This document shows, in pieces, positions 25,560-34,077 of a stretch of 64,000 nucleotides of DNA (positions are counted from its first letter, which is position 1; each line of letters begins with the position of its first letter). Under the pieces are notes generated by a model, which searched no databases, was not told where the DNA came from, and was given only the letters and a program-made list of their open reading frames with translations. The stretch comes from Burkholderiales bacterium (GTDB lineage Bacteria > Pseudomonadota > Gammaproteobacteria > Burkholderiales > Nitrosomonadaceae): the NCBI GenBank assembly GCA_024235795.1, contig JACKLR010000002.1, positions 558,001-622,000 on the forward strand. The letters are read 5' to 3'. The translations under genes and the position numbers were made by a program.

Positions 25560-26114
25560 TTAATGACTCCAGGTAAATAATGGGTATACAACATGTTGAA
25601 TCTGATCACGCGCAATCAATCCGAAATAGCGCGCATCAAAGGATTGTGGGTTCACATCGGATAGCAGTAGGTATCCAGAATCATTCACCACAGCTTGAAG
25701 GCGGTATCGCGGCAATGCCTGGCCCTCAGCATCTGCTTTTAACTGGGCACTATTGGGTAAATGTTCACCATTCACAAAGATGCCAGCCTGATCGATGGAA
25801 ACTCGATCTCCGGATTGTGCAAACACCCGTTTCAGCAACAAACCGTAACCGCCATGGCAATTGCCTTGATTGATGTAGGATCTATCCCTGGCCATATCAA
25901 AAACCGCATTCTGTGGTGGGCAGAAAGCGACATAAGCACCGCTTGCAATCGGTTCATCAACGACTTTGTAAAAACCCACCGGCAAGCTGGGTGTGGTATT
26001 GATATAAATCCCGCTGATTCGTGCACCAATACTCAACACAAATAGGCTAATGCTGATTACCAGAACAGAAACAGCCAGGATTCTGATGGGTTTTTTCATG
26101 AAGTTAATTCTCAT
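25560..26114 (-). CDS. traF: TraF-like S26 peptidase (pilin maturation)
   Basis: A 184-residue membrane-anchored serine peptidase of the signal-peptidase-I/TraF type. One N-terminal membrane helix (about residues 10-32) is followed by the Ser motif TPSLPVGFYK, the Lys motif LLKRVFAQSGD, and the conserved C-terminal NPQSFDARYFG. In RP4 TraF cuts and cyclises the TrbC pilin; the matching trbC is at the left edge. The gene lies 14 bases after traG. A second in-frame ATG 15 bases on (MKKPIR) is another possible start. Confidence 0.9.
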   Translation of the reverse strand: MRINFMKKPIRILAVSVLVISISLFVLSIGARISGIYINTTPSLPVGFYKVVDEPIASGAYVAFCPPQNAVFDMARDRSYINQGNCHGGYGLLLKRVFAQSGDRVSIDQAGIFVNGEHLPNSAQLKADAEGQALPRYRLQAVVNDSGYLLLSDVNPQSFDARYFGLIARDQIQHVVYPLFTWSH

Positions 26115-26128
26115 GCGTGTCAGGTCTT

Positions 26129-27973
26129 TTACAATCCGGTTAATTTATCGCTGAAACTCGGAGGATTCACTTGTGCCCGTGCAGTAAAAGTTTCATCCTG
26201 AAAGTACAAAGATTGCGTGCCATAGATCGCGGGGAAACCGGCTACATAAATAATCATGTCGCCTGGCTTAATGATCCTGCCCTCAGCATCTTTCAAGGGA
26301 CCGGGCAGTCGCATACACTCATCCGGCGTTAATAACGCGCGTTGCGTCTCCTGCAGGGTACGGGTGACATGTCCATGCATCATTGATGATCGACGACCGC
26401 TGGTGGTAATCTGCTCTTTGATGATCGTGGTTTGCCCGGTCAGTTTGGATAAGTGTTCCGCTGTTTCAATTCGGTTGGGTGCAAATGCGGTCTGGATATG
26501 ACAATTGGAAGTAATCGCTTCATCATGCCCGTAACCGGTCTCGCGACTTTTAAGCTGATTTAAATCCTGGCAGATCAGATAAGCTTTTATGCCATAACCT
26601 GCGATAAACGCGAGTGATTCCTGGAATATTTCAAGCTTGCCTAAACTTGAGAATTCATCCAGCATTAATAACAGTTTGTGTTTGTAATGCGCGCTGGGTT
26701 GCCCGCCTTTAAATGTGATTCTATCGGCCAGTTTTCGGATGATCATATTGATCAGAATGCGGATTAAAGGACGCAATCGCGATTTGTCATTGGGGTGTGA
26801 CACGATATACAAACTGACAGGGTGCTCATGGTGCATGAGGTCACGGATTCTAAAATCGGAATCACTGATATTGTTGGCCACGATCGGATCGCGGTACAGG
26901 GACAAATACGATTTGGTTGTCGATAATACCGAGCCTGCTTCTTCCTCCGGGCGATCGAGCATATCGCGCGCACTCGCTGCAATCACTGGATGGCTCTTGC
27001 CATCAAGATAATCCTGCATGGCCATTTCCATCCACAATTCCCTGATATCGCGATCAGGATCGGATAGCATGGAGTCAACAGTGGATAAGGTGGCGGGTGT
27101 TCCTTCTCGCTGTGATTTGTACAGAACATGCAAAATGACACCTACCAGCAATGCCTGACTGGTCTTCTGCCAGTGGGTTTGTAATCCCTTGCCATCGGGA
27201 TCAACGATCAAGGTCGTCAGATTCTGAACATCGGCAACCTCCATGCCGCTGCCAATCTGGATTTCATCCAATGGATTCCAGTGCGAACTCATCAAAGATG
27301 CCGGATCAAAACGCAGCACTTTATTTTTGGCATGATGCTTTCTCCAACCGGAGGTGAGTGCCCATAACTCACCTTTGAGATCAGTAATGACCGCACTCTG
27401 AGTCCAGGAAAGCAGGGTCGGTATGACCAGACTCACACCTTTGCCTGAGCGGGTCGGGGCATAACACAACACATGTTCCGGGCCGCTGTGTTTCAGATAG
27501 TGGGTTTTGCCGGAATTATCCCGCCAGCCGCCGACATAAACGGCGTCGCTCTGGTTACTTTTGCTATTCTTGCTAATTGACAGTAGTCCTGCGACCTCAA
27601 TGTCCTTTTTATCTGCCCATCTGGCAGAACCATGCAATCCCTGATTGGTTCGGGATGAATTGGCCAGTACCATTTTAATGACCAGCACCAGTATCAAGCC
27701 TATACTGGAAAATAAAATGCCGAAACCTGCCGCCAGATCAAAGATGCCCGAATACTCGCCATACCATTTATTTGCCCATAGCAGAATTGCCCAGGGTTCA
27801 TAAATATGAAAAAGGTGTGCGCCTAATTGCGGCTGGTAATTGAATTGGTGGGCAAAATACTGGGTAGCGACTTGGAATCCGCCAATAAGGCACACAACGG
27901 ACAATAGCTGAACGATGAACGTATCTTTCTTAACATTTCTGTAATCTCTAGAACTCAGATTATTGCTATTCAT
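26129..27973 (-). CDS. traG: TraG/VirD4 type IV coupling protein
   Basis: A 614-residue coupling ATPase that brings the relaxase-DNA complex to the secretion channel. Two membrane helices are visible near residues 22-45 and 75-100. Walker A is APTRSGKGVSLV near residue 182 and Walker B is LLLMLDEFSSLGKLE near residue 440, followed by ICQDLNQLKSRE. Length and motif spacing are typical of TraG. Its ATG shares a base with the TGA of traI (TGATG), so translation is coupled. Confidence 0.95.
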   Translation of the reverse strand: MNSNNLSSRDYRNVKKDTFIVQLLSVVCLIGGFQVATQYFAHQFNYQPQLGAHLFHIYEPWAILLWANKWYGEYSGIFDLAAGFGILFSSIGLILVLVIKMVLANSSRTNQGLHGSARWADKKDIEVAGLLSISKNSKSNQSDAVYVGGWRDNSGKTHYLKHSGPEHVLCYAPTRSGKGVSLVIPTLLSWTQSAVITDLKGELWALTSGWRKHHAKNKVLRFDPASLMSSHWNPLDEIQIGSGMEVADVQNLTTLIVDPDGKGLQTHWQKTSQALLVGVILHVLYKSQREGTPATLSTVDSMLSDPDRDIRELWMEMAMQDYLDGKSHPVIAASARDMLDRPEEEAGSVLSTTKSYLSLYRDPIVANNISDSDFRIRDLMHHEHPVSLYIVSHPNDKSRLRPLIRILINMIIRKLADRITFKGGQPSAHYKHKLLLMLDEFSSLGKLEIFQESLAFIAGYGIKAYLICQDLNQLKSRETGYGHDEAITSNCHIQTAFAPNRIETAEHLSKLTGQTTIIKEQITTSGRRSSMMHGHVTRTLQETQRALLTPDECMRLPGPLKDAEGRIIKPGDMIIYVAGFPAIYGTQSLYFQDETFTARAQVNPPSFSDKLTGL

Positions 27974-29598
27974 CAGAGGCTCCTTCTGGAATTTGAGGTA
28001 GCGGATCGCATTCCACCTACCGATTGCGCTCTACTTAAATCATGCTGTTTCATTAACTGCTGACGGTATTGTTCAAGCTCCTTGTCATCAAAAGTGATGC
28101 GCATTTGGTTTTGCACCGCAACCTGTGCTATCTCAAGACGAAACGATTCAGTGCCATTGATCGCCAGATGGCTGCCATACTTCTTCATGGCCACTTGTAA
28201 AATATCTACCAAGGCTTCGCGTGAGGTATCCGGCAGGACGATGAGTCGTTTGCCGTCATCGCGAATAATGGTTGATCCTGCTTTATAAGTGACTGTGCCG
28301 ATTTTGGTGATCGATTCCACTAAACTATCTTTGAAGTGGCCATCAGTGCTGAAACCATCACTACTTTGCTTGGCCGATACCTGATTGCCATTAAATTGAC
28401 CGGATCTTCTGGATCGCAATACGACCAACGCTTCAGCATTACCATTTTTGGCCTCAAATGTGAGCCAATCCAGCCACCCCATTCTGGAATGACGGGCTTT
28501 AGAGTGCTGGTAGGCTTTCTGGTAATCGCTTTTAATGACTGCTATCGTTGTTTTGACCTGCTGATGAGCGGTTGCATACAGCGCTTTTTTAGCCAATCTC
28601 CCAGCTGTGATGCTTTTAATGAGATTGAGCTTGAGTTTTGCTTCCCGTTTGGCGCGTTCAATTAATCGATCTCTGTTTTGTCGCAGCATGATCCATTGAG
28701 TAGTACGCTGTCTGACGGAATCACTCTGTTCTTGTTGGTATCGCGCATAAAGCTCTGAAGTATCGATTCGATTCTGCAATGGTTTTGGCTGATATTGTTT
28801 AGTGTTTGAACGTGAAGGCTGTTCAGAATGATCATTCTGTACAAATGCACCCAGTCTTTGAGTTAAATTCCCCTTGGATAGAGAACGATCAACAGAGCTT
28901 GCTTTAACAGCCACGCCATTGTTGGCAACCAGTACAAACCCGTTGCCACGCTCTTTGATTGCAAGACCATGTGTTTTAAGAACCACATGTAAATCCTGCC
29001 AGTTGCCCGACTGCTTCAATTCATCCAAGCACTCGCGCTTAATCCAGCCCAATAAACTCTCTACACCTGTTCTGGTTTCAATTTCCTGAGCCACTCTGGA
29101 GGATTTATCGCTTAGAGTTTCATGATTAATTGATGTTAAACCATATTCCTGTTCGATCTGCTCACAAAGCTTCGCAACTTTCTTGTAGTCATAATAAGGG
29201 TTGTGGATCGTTAAGTTTCCAGGATGTATCTTGTTGATCGCAATATGCATGTGCAGGTTATTGGTATCATCGTGGACTACGCTGATGCGTTGATGATCGG
29301 CAAAACCTAGCGCATCGCAAAATTGTTCTTCAATGGCATTCAGATCAGCAAGGGACAAACGCTCTCCTTCCGGGAAGCTCAGCACTAAATGACAGGTTTT
29401 ATCTGATTTGGCGCGCTTATTCATTTCCTGTGTGTTCTGGATTTCAAGTAGGGAAGCCGTTAGATCGTCTGTATAGCAATTCGAAACCTTAATCTGACTG
29501 ACACGCTCACTCTTGTCTTGAGGGTCGGTCAGATACTGTATCAACGCAGAGAAGTTGCTTTTACGCACTGATTTAATGGGTATGATTTTAGCGATCAT
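27973..29598 (-). CDS. traI: TraI-like relaxase (MOBP)
   Basis: A 541-residue relaxase of the IncP TraI type. It would nick oriT and stay bound to the 5' end. The start at 29598 (MIAKIIPIKS) places the candidate catalytic Tyr at residue 22 (ALIQYLTD), as in RP4 TraI. The metal-binding motif III is VVHDDTNNLHMHIAIN, with the HxDxxNxHxH-like pattern at 109-118. The reading frame is open up to 29760, but residues before 29598 look non-coding. It is shorter than RP4 TraI (about 730), mostly in the C-terminal half, so the C-terminal region differs. Confidence 0.92.
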   Translation of the reverse strand: MIAKIIPIKSVRKSNFSALIQYLTDPQDKSERVSQIKVSNCYTDDLTASLLEIQNTQEMNKRAKSDKTCHLVLSFPEGERLSLADLNAIEEQFCDALGFADHQRISVVHDDTNNLHMHIAINKIHPGNLTIHNPYYDYKKVAKLCEQIEQEYGLTSINHETLSDKSSRVAQEIETRTGVESLLGWIKRECLDELKQSGNWQDLHVVLKTHGLAIKERGNGFVLVANNGVAVKASSVDRSLSKGNLTQRLGAFVQNDHSEQPSRSNTKQYQPKPLQNRIDTSELYARYQQEQSDSVRQRTTQWIMLRQNRDRLIERAKREAKLKLNLIKSITAGRLAKKALYATAHQQVKTTIAVIKSDYQKAYQHSKARHSRMGWLDWLTFEAKNGNAEALVVLRSRRSGQFNGNQVSAKQSSDGFSTDGHFKDSLVESITKIGTVTYKAGSTIIRDDGKRLIVLPDTSREALVDILQVAMKKYGSHLAINGTESFRLEIAQVAVQNQMRITFDDKELEQYRQQLMKQHDLSRAQSVGGMRSATSNSRRSL

Positions 29599-29639
29599 CG
29601 TATTTAAGCTGCTTAAGTCAAAAAGGACTATTCCGAAAG

Positions 29640-30008
29640 TTATTTTTTGAGCTTCATAATGACATCCAGCATCGTGCTTTGTGTATCCCGGATACTGTCC
29701 AAGGTCATATGCAGCTGTGACTTGCCAATTAATTTTGTGCGCTTGTCGTTGGTGAGCCAAAGCTTGATCAAGCCACCCAATCTTCCCAGGTCGCCGTTTA
29801 TTTTTAACAAGCTATCCACTTGTCTGTTATCAACAACACTGGGTACTTGATAACCCAGGCCCAGATTGCGCAGGTACTCGGCAACGGTTAGTCCGGCATC
29901 CGTTGCCTTGCTCTTTATTTCAGCTTCCTCTGTTGGCAAAACAGGAACCCTGAGCTTCTTATCTCTTCTTTCTTTTTTGATTATCTTGGGGTTCTTTTTG
30001 TCAATCAT
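29640..30008 (-). CDS. traJ: TraJ-like oriT-binding relaxosome protein
   Basis: A 122-residue basic protein whose central part LRVPVLPTEEAEIKSKA followed by TVAEYLRNLGLGY has the ribbon-helix-helix pattern of TraJ/MobC relaxosome proteins. RP4 TraJ binds the inverted repeat beside nic and recruits TraI. Here the gene starts 58 bases from a perfect 20-bp palindrome, exactly as needed. It is followed by traI after about 40 bases. Confidence 0.85.
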   Translation of the reverse strand: MIDKKNPKIIKKERRDKKLRVPVLPTEEAEIKSKATDAGLTVAEYLRNLGLGYQVPSVVDNRQVDSLLKINGDLGRLGGLIKLWLTNDKRTKLIGKSQLHMTLDSIRDTQSTMLDVIMKLKK

Positions 30009-30065
30009 TTCAGTTTTCCTCGAAGAGCAAGATCAACGTTGAGCACAGAGTGCGAATAAGTTGGG

Positions 30066-30085
30066 GTGGAGATGGCCATCTCCAC
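30066..30085. promoter_or_regulatory. Perfect 20-bp palindrome, probable TraJ-binding site
   Basis: GTGGAGATGG is followed directly by its exact reverse complement CCATCTCCAC. It ends 8 bases before the predicted nick. In RP4 an inverted repeat near nic binds TraJ and acts as a transfer terminator hairpin; the same role is likely here. Confidence 0.75.
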
Positions 30086-30100
30086 ATATCTTGCCCGGTT
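30086..30100 (+). promoter_or_regulatory. nic site, IncP type
   Basis: The sequence TATCTTGCCCGG resembles the RP4 nic region TATCCTG^CCCGG, with one base changed. By analogy the relaxase would cut the + strand between 30093 (G) and 30094 (C). The match, the adjacent palindrome and the neighbouring traJ and traI genes agree with each other. Confidence 0.8.
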
Positions 30101-30260
30101 ATGTGAGTTTTAAGAAATATACTAACACTATAATCGATGTTTGCAAATAGTTTATTTTCGTTATATCATAATTTCAAACAGTATAAAAACACTTGAAAGA
30201 AGCTTCATTCAACTAAATAACAGTCACTTGGAAACAAAAATAAAGGATAAGCAATTAAAA

Positions 30261-30320
30261 GAAACTGAAAGCAACAAAAAGAAACAGAAAGAAACAGAAA
30301 GGAAAACAAAAAAACAAAAA
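30261..30320 (+). repeat. Six phased A-rich decamers, possible bent DNA for TraK
   Basis: Six consecutive 10-bp units run in register: GAAACTGAAA, GCAACAAAAA, GAAACAGAAA, GAAACAGAAA, GGAAAACAAA, AAAACAAAAA. A-tracts repeated at about one helical turn produce intrinsic bending. RP4 TraK binds bent DNA beside oriT, upstream of its own gene; this tract lies just before traK. An overlapping Lys-rich reading frame here is a by-product of the repeat. Confidence 0.7.
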
Positions 30321-30363
30321 GCGGTTTGTACGCCAAGATAAATATTTTTGTGGAAATTGTGTG

Positions 30364-30687
30364 ATGACTAAATCCTTATCAGATCGAATCGCACTTTATG
30401 CGGATAAAAACAAAAGTACCGGTAAGCAATTTTTACCGGCATTCATCGCGTTGAAACCTGAAATTGAACAAGCATTAAAGGATGGCTGGACGATTCGGCA
30501 GATCTGGAACATTTTGCACCAGGAAGAAAAAATCAAATGTTCTTATCAATGGTTCAGGACTTTGGTCAATCGACATATTGGTGAGGACAGAAAGCAGCAT
30601 TCTCGCATTGATCAAGGAAAGTCAGCTGGTAATGGTCATGAAGGATTTTGTTTTAATTCTGCAACTGAAAAAGAGGAGTTGGTCTGA
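30364..30687 (+). CDS. traK: TraK-like oriT-binding protein
   Basis: A 107-residue basic protein. The middle IEQALKDGWTIRQIWNILHQ followed by YQWFRTLVNRHIG is a helix-turn-helix-like pattern conserved in IncP TraK, which binds and bends oriT DNA and helps relaxation. A GTG precedes the ATG by one codon; I chose the ATG. Its stop overlaps the traL start (TGATGG). The C-terminal ~30 residues are polar and probably flexible. Confidence 0.82.
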   Translation: MTKSLSDRIALYADKNKSTGKQFLPAFIALKPEIEQALKDGWTIRQIWNILHQEEKIKCSYQWFRTLVNRHIGEDRKQHSRIDQGKSAGNGHEGFCFNSATEKEELV

Positions 30688-31418
30688 TGGCTAAAATACA
30701 TATGATTCTGCAAGGGAAGGGCGGAGTAGGGAAGTCGTTCATATCATCCACGCTAGCACAACATAAGTTTGCCAAAGGCGGCAATCCATTATGCATTGAT
30801 ACAGATCCGGTTAACGCCACTTTTTATGGATTTAAAAAACTCAATGTTAAGCAAATTAATGTGATGAACAATGATGAGATTGATCCGAGAAAGTTTGATG
30901 ATCTGATTGAACTCATCGCTCAAGCTGAAAATGACGTCATTATTGATAATGGTGCCAGCACCTTTGTGCCGATGTCACATTATCTCATCAGCAACCAGAT
31001 CCCCGCGTTGCTTTTGGATATGGGGCATGAATTGGTTGTACATACCGTCATCACGGGTAGTCAAGCTCTACTGGATACGCTCAATGGATTCGTGCATCTG
31101 ATTAAACAATTCCCCAAGGAAGCATTGTTTGTTGTCTGGTTAAATCCCTACTGGGGTGAAATAACCATGAATGGCAAGCAGTTTGAGGAAATGAAAGCGT
31201 ATGTGGATAACAAAGCCCGAGTATCAGCCATTATCCGAATTCCGCACTACAAGCCTGAGACTTTCGGCAAAGATTTAAGCGAAATCCTGCAATCAAAATT
31301 TACCTTTGATGAAGCGCTTAAAAATAGTTCTTTGCCGGTGATGGTACGCCAAAGGTTAACGATTATCCGCAGGCAGCTTTTTACCAATATTGAAAATGTA
31401 GCGGCAGTTCTAACATGA
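30687..31418 (+). CDS. traL: TraL-like ParA-family ATPase
   Basis: A 243-residue P-loop protein starting [18 protein letters not shown], a deviant Walker A of the ParA/MinD type, followed by PLCIDTDPVNATFYG and DVIIDNGASTFVPMSHYL. These blocks are closely similar to RP4 TraL. The role of TraL in transfer is not essential in RP4 and remains poorly defined. Its stop overlaps the traM start by 4 bases. Confidence 0.9.
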   Translation: MAKIHMILQGKGGVGKSFISSTLAQHKFAKGGNPLCIDTDPVNATFYGFKKLNVKQINVMNNDEIDPRKFDDLIELIAQAENDVIIDNGASTFVPMSHYLISNQIPALLLDMGHELVVHTVITGSQALLDTLNGFVHLIKQFPKEALFVVWLNPYWGEITMNGKQFEEMKAYVDNKARVSAIIRIPHYKPETFGKDLSEILQSKFTFDEALKNSSLPVMVRQRLTIIRRQLFTNIENVAAVLT

Positions 31419-31843
31419 GTGCCGACAAATTAGATGCGCTCATTGAAAGAATAGCGTCAGAGCATGGAATAGTTTTGTCGCAGGATGATCCGGTATTGAT
31501 GATGCATACACTCAACGAAGTATTGCTGGAACAGAATAAAGAGGCCCATGCTGAGCTTCTAAGCAATTACCAGGCGATATTGGAAGAAAACTTTAATCGA
31601 TGGTGTGAATATTCGACCAAAAAATCCAATGCCATTATCAATGCATCCATGAGTAACGTGCAATTAACACGAGATCAATTCCTGGAAAGCTGTACTCAGC
31701 TGATCGATGAAAAGATAAAAAGCGGGGTGGATCAGGAGATTTATGATCTAGCCAGAATTTCCAGGCAGGCGTCCATTATCAATTTACTGTCTGCCGTTCT
31801 GGTATTAGTTTCGGTGGTATTGGTCTTTGTAATTTTGAGCTAG
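31415..31843 (+). CDS. traM: TraM-like transfer protein
   Basis: A 142-residue protein with a helical, Glu/Gln-rich body (LNEVLLEQNKEAHAELLSNY) and one C-terminal membrane helix (INLLSAVLVLVSVVLVFVIL). IncP TraM has the same architecture and the same place after traL. Its biochemical role is unknown; it is placed in the leading region of the element and could act early in the recipient. Confidence 0.8.
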   Translation: MSADKLDALIERIASEHGIVLSQDDPVLMMHTLNEVLLEQNKEAHAELLSNYQAILEENFNRWCEYSTKKSNAIINASMSNVQLTRDQFLESCTQLIDEKIKSGVDQEIYDLARISRQASIINLLSAVLVLVSVVLVFVILS

Positions 31844-31911
31844 AAACAAAATTTTTACATTAATTTAAAAAATAACATGCCCTGAGAAAACTTTTACTGA
31901 CAGCAACACAG

Positions 31912-32199
31912 ATGACTAGCGCAAACTACGTAACCATTAAAAAATTCTGTGAGGAAACAGGCTATACACCGGAAGCGATAAGCTCTAAAATTTATCGTGG
32001 CGATTGGTTATGCGGTAAAGAATTTACCAAAGCGCCGGATGGTAGAATTTTAATCAGCATCAGCGGGTATCACAAATGGGCAGAAACAAATATCCAGGCG
32101 TCGCAGCAGGTAGCGCAACATCGATTGCCATCAGCTTCTACTATCGAGGACAAAAATGCCGCGAACGTATCAGGCTGCAGCCCACTCCCTCTAACCTAA
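31912..32199 (+). CDS. Excisionase-like DNA-binding protein
   Basis: A 95-residue protein. The first 60 residues (YVTIKKFCEETGYTPEAISS, then DGRILISISGYHKW) match small winged-helix proteins that regularly precede DUF3596-type integrases and act as excisionases or regulators. Its 3' third overlaps the start of the integrase gene in another frame, so the two are co-translated. The C-terminal tail is probably unstructured. Confidence 0.72.
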   Translation: MTSANYVTIKKFCEETGYTPEAISSKIYRGDWLCGKEFTKAPDGRILISISGYHKWAETNIQASQQVAQHRLPSASTIEDKNAANVSGCSPLPLT

Positions 32200-33233
32200 A
32201 ACGAGCTGCTAATCACCGTGCCGCTATTTTGTTGGCCATAGAGAACGGTACTTTTGATTATTCTGTGACATTCCCGAATTCAAAGAATGTTCATAAATTC
32301 TCGCCCACACAATACACCGTTAGAACTTATCTCGCAGAATGGTTGGCAAATAAAGAACCAACGATCAAAGCAAGCACATTAAGAGATTATAGAAAAATTA
32401 TACACAACCTAGTGATACCTCTATTTGGTGAGATGACGCTACACATGCTAACTCGTGCAGATGTGCGTAATTGGGTGGCTAGTATGGATTGCTCGAATAA
32501 GAGGATTATTAACATCTTGAGTCCACTACGCGCCGCCCTACAAGACGCTCAACATGATGACCTGATACCGGTTAATCCGTTGTTTGGATGGACGTACAAG
32601 CGCAATGAACCGCCAAAAGAAAAGACATACGTTGACCCATTTAATGCAGAAGAGCAAGCGGCAATAATCAAAGCTGCTGCAGGATCAATAAAAAACCAGT
32701 GCATTGTGTTTTTTTGGACTGGGATGAGGACTTCAGAACTAATTGCCTTAGAATGGACAGATATTGACTGGAAACGGAAGAAAATAAAGATTAACAAGGC
32801 GCATACTTACGCTGCCAAGAACGACGAATCTACAAAAACAAAATCAAGCAATCGGGAAATCGACATGCCTCCACATGTGGAGACTGCACTGATCAATCAA
32901 AAGCTGCATACCCTATTACAAGGCGGGAAAGTGTTCTTAAATCCGCGCACCAGCAAACAATGGACTGGCGACCAACAAATCAGGAAAGGATTCTGGATTC
33001 CATTATTGAAAAAAGCCGGAGTGCGTTACAGAAATCCGTATCAAACACGTCACACTTTTGCATCAATGATGTTGTCGGCTGGTGAGAATATAGCTTGGGT
33101 ATCTGCGCAAATGGGTCATTCTAATGTGTTAATTACAGCTAAAACATATGCTCGCTGGATTAACAATAATGAGCAACATGGGGTAAAGGCGGCTGAGATG
33201 TACGGACAGCATTTAGGCAACATTGATAAATAG
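32076..33233 (+). CDS. int: Tyrosine integrase of the conjugative element
   Basis: A 385-residue tyrosine recombinase with a DUF3596-type arm-binding domain (FYYRGQKCRERIRLQPT), a core-binding SAM-like domain (KASTLRDYRKIIHNLVIPLFG) and a catalytic domain. Catalytic residues are visible: Arg in WTGMRTSELIALEW, Lys in KTKSSNREIDMP, Arg-His in YQTRHTFASMM, His in AQMGHSN and Tyr in KTYARWI. The gene ends 23 bases before the 3' end of tRNA-Ser, which marks it as the integrase for that site. Confidence 0.95.
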   Translation: MGRNKYPGVAAGSATSIAISFYYRGQKCRERIRLQPTPSNLKRAANHRAAILLAIENGTFDYSVTFPNSKNVHKFSPTQYTVRTYLAEWLANKEPTIKASTLRDYRKIIHNLVIPLFGEMTLHMLTRADVRNWVASMDCSNKRIINILSPLRAALQDAQHDDLIPVNPLFGWTYKRNEPPKEKTYVDPFNAEEQAAIIKAAAGSIKNQCIVFFWTGMRTSELIALEWTDIDWKRKKIKINKAHTYAAKNDESTKTKSSNREIDMPPHVETALINQKLHTLLQGGKVFLNPRTSKQWTGDQQIRKGFWIPLLKKAGVRYRNPYQTRHTFASMMLSAGENIAWVSAQMGHSNVLITAKTYARWINNNEQHGVKAAEMYGQHLGNIDK

Positions 33234-33256
33234 GATATTGATTTTATGCTAAATAA

Positions 33257-33348
33257 TGGCGGAGAAGGCGGGATTCGAACCCGCGGTACGGTATAAACCG
33301 TACACACGCTTTCCAGGCGTGCACCTTCAGCCACTCGGTCACTTCTCC
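33257..33348 (-). tRNA. tRNA-Ser (anticodon GGA)
   Basis: The minus strand reads GGAGAAGTGACCGAGTGGCT at the 5' end, an anticodon arm CACGC-CTGGAAA-GCGTG (anticodon GGA), a long variable arm (GTACGG...CCGTAC) as required for a class II tRNA, a T arm with GGTTCGAATCC and an acceptor strand TTCTCCG followed by CCA encoded at 33257-33259. The 3' end borders the integrase, so it is the attachment site and the gene remains complete. Confidence 0.97.
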
Positions 33349-33480
33349 GGTTTAAGTATCCGCCCGATTTCATTACGAACAGATAAATGCGTTTAAACGG
33401 GGGCAAAGCATAAACCAGAACCGGGTTTCGGGCAACTTTGCTGTTAAAATTGTTTTTTCGCGTTGAACAGTTTGCCGGGG

Positions 33481-34077
33481 TTATTTGTAAGTCTGTTTTA
33501 TTCCGATTGCCGTATTTGCGGCTGTTGCGCTGAGTTGAACTGCAAAATCATCGTTTATCTGGATGAACTGACCATGTCCGGCATTGATGCTGGATTGCTT
33601 AAACGGCTCGCAGCGCCGTTCGGCTTTTTCCTCGTCGGTAATGTTTTCACAAATCAGCTGGTACAGTTGCCGGGCTGTTTCGAGTTCAAATTCAGGGACA
33701 GGTTCTTCCTCGACGGATGACTTGACGCGTCCGCCGCTCAGGCTTCTATGATAGGTGATTTCACGAAAAGCGGCGGTGTCTTCAACTTCTATTCTGAAAA
33801 TTGTTTTGCGCTGGTTCTGAAGCTGTTCCTGCTTGGTGTACATTGTGCCGCTGACGCGGGTATAGCCTTGTGCTTCAAGGATGTCTGAAATTTTTCCGGA
33901 TGGCGTTGCAATGGCTATTCCTGAAATTTCAATCTGTCTCAGTGGATGGCTTTCGGCGCTTTGGTGCTGTCCTGCAAATGCTGTTATAGCAGTGAGAAAG
34001 AGTGACAGGAATACAGCCGCCAACAGTGTGTGAAGCCTGATTTTCGTTATGCGCATATTGGATAGATTTATTTTCAT
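33481..34077 (-). CDS. Secreted protein of unknown function
   Basis: A 198-residue protein with an N-terminal signal peptide (TLLAAVFLSLFLTAITAFAG, cleavage probably after AFA). The mature part has no known motif; a segment RQIEISGIAIATPSGKISDI resembles small repeat domains in periplasmic proteins, and two Cys residues (ICENI, RRCEP) could form a disulphide. It follows dcd by one base on the same strand and may be co-transcribed with mrp-dcd. First gene right of the tRNA on the chromosomal side. Confidence 0.65.
   Translation of the reverse strand: MKINLSNMRITKIRLHTLLAAVFLSLFLTAITAFAGQHQSAESHPLRQIEISGIAIATPSGKISDILEAQGYTRVSGTMYTKQEQLQNQRKTIFRIEVEDTAAFREITYHRSLSGGRVKSSVEEEPVPEFELETARQLYQLICENITDEEKAERRCEPFKQSSINAGHGQFIQINDDFAVQLSATAANTAIGIKQTYK

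Larger units (their letters stand above)
30009..30363 (+). other. oriT: Origin of transfer (oriT) intergenic region
   Basis: The 355 bases between the divergent traJ and traK genes have no gene I trust. They contain a perfect palindrome (30066-30085), an IncP-type nic sequence (30088-30098) and a tract of phased A-rich decamers (30261-30320). The same arrangement traJ-oriT-traK occurs in RP4. Nicking on + would send traK, traL, traM and the integrase in first and the secretion genes last. Confidence 0.85.
1..33256. mobile_element. IncP-like integrative and conjugative element, left end outside window
   Basis: The region from the left edge to the 3' end of tRNA-Ser(GGA) holds a tyrosine integrase next to the tRNA, an excisionase-like gene, an oriT, relaxase, coupling protein, pilin-processing peptidase and a trb secretion operon. 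Gene content and order match the Tra1 and Tra2 regions of plasmid RP4 (established for IncP). No plasmid replication gene is visible, and core chromosomal genes begin directly after the tRNA, so an integrated element is the natural reading. The other attachment site must lie to the left of the window. The cargo zone at about 9.3-21.4 kb is a patchwork of insertion sequences, gene cassettes and a recombinase module. Confidence 0.85.

Noticed and set aside
30141..30341. A Lys-rich 66-codon frame upstream of traK
   Set aside because: It is generated by the phased A-rich repeats at oriT and has no ribosome site.
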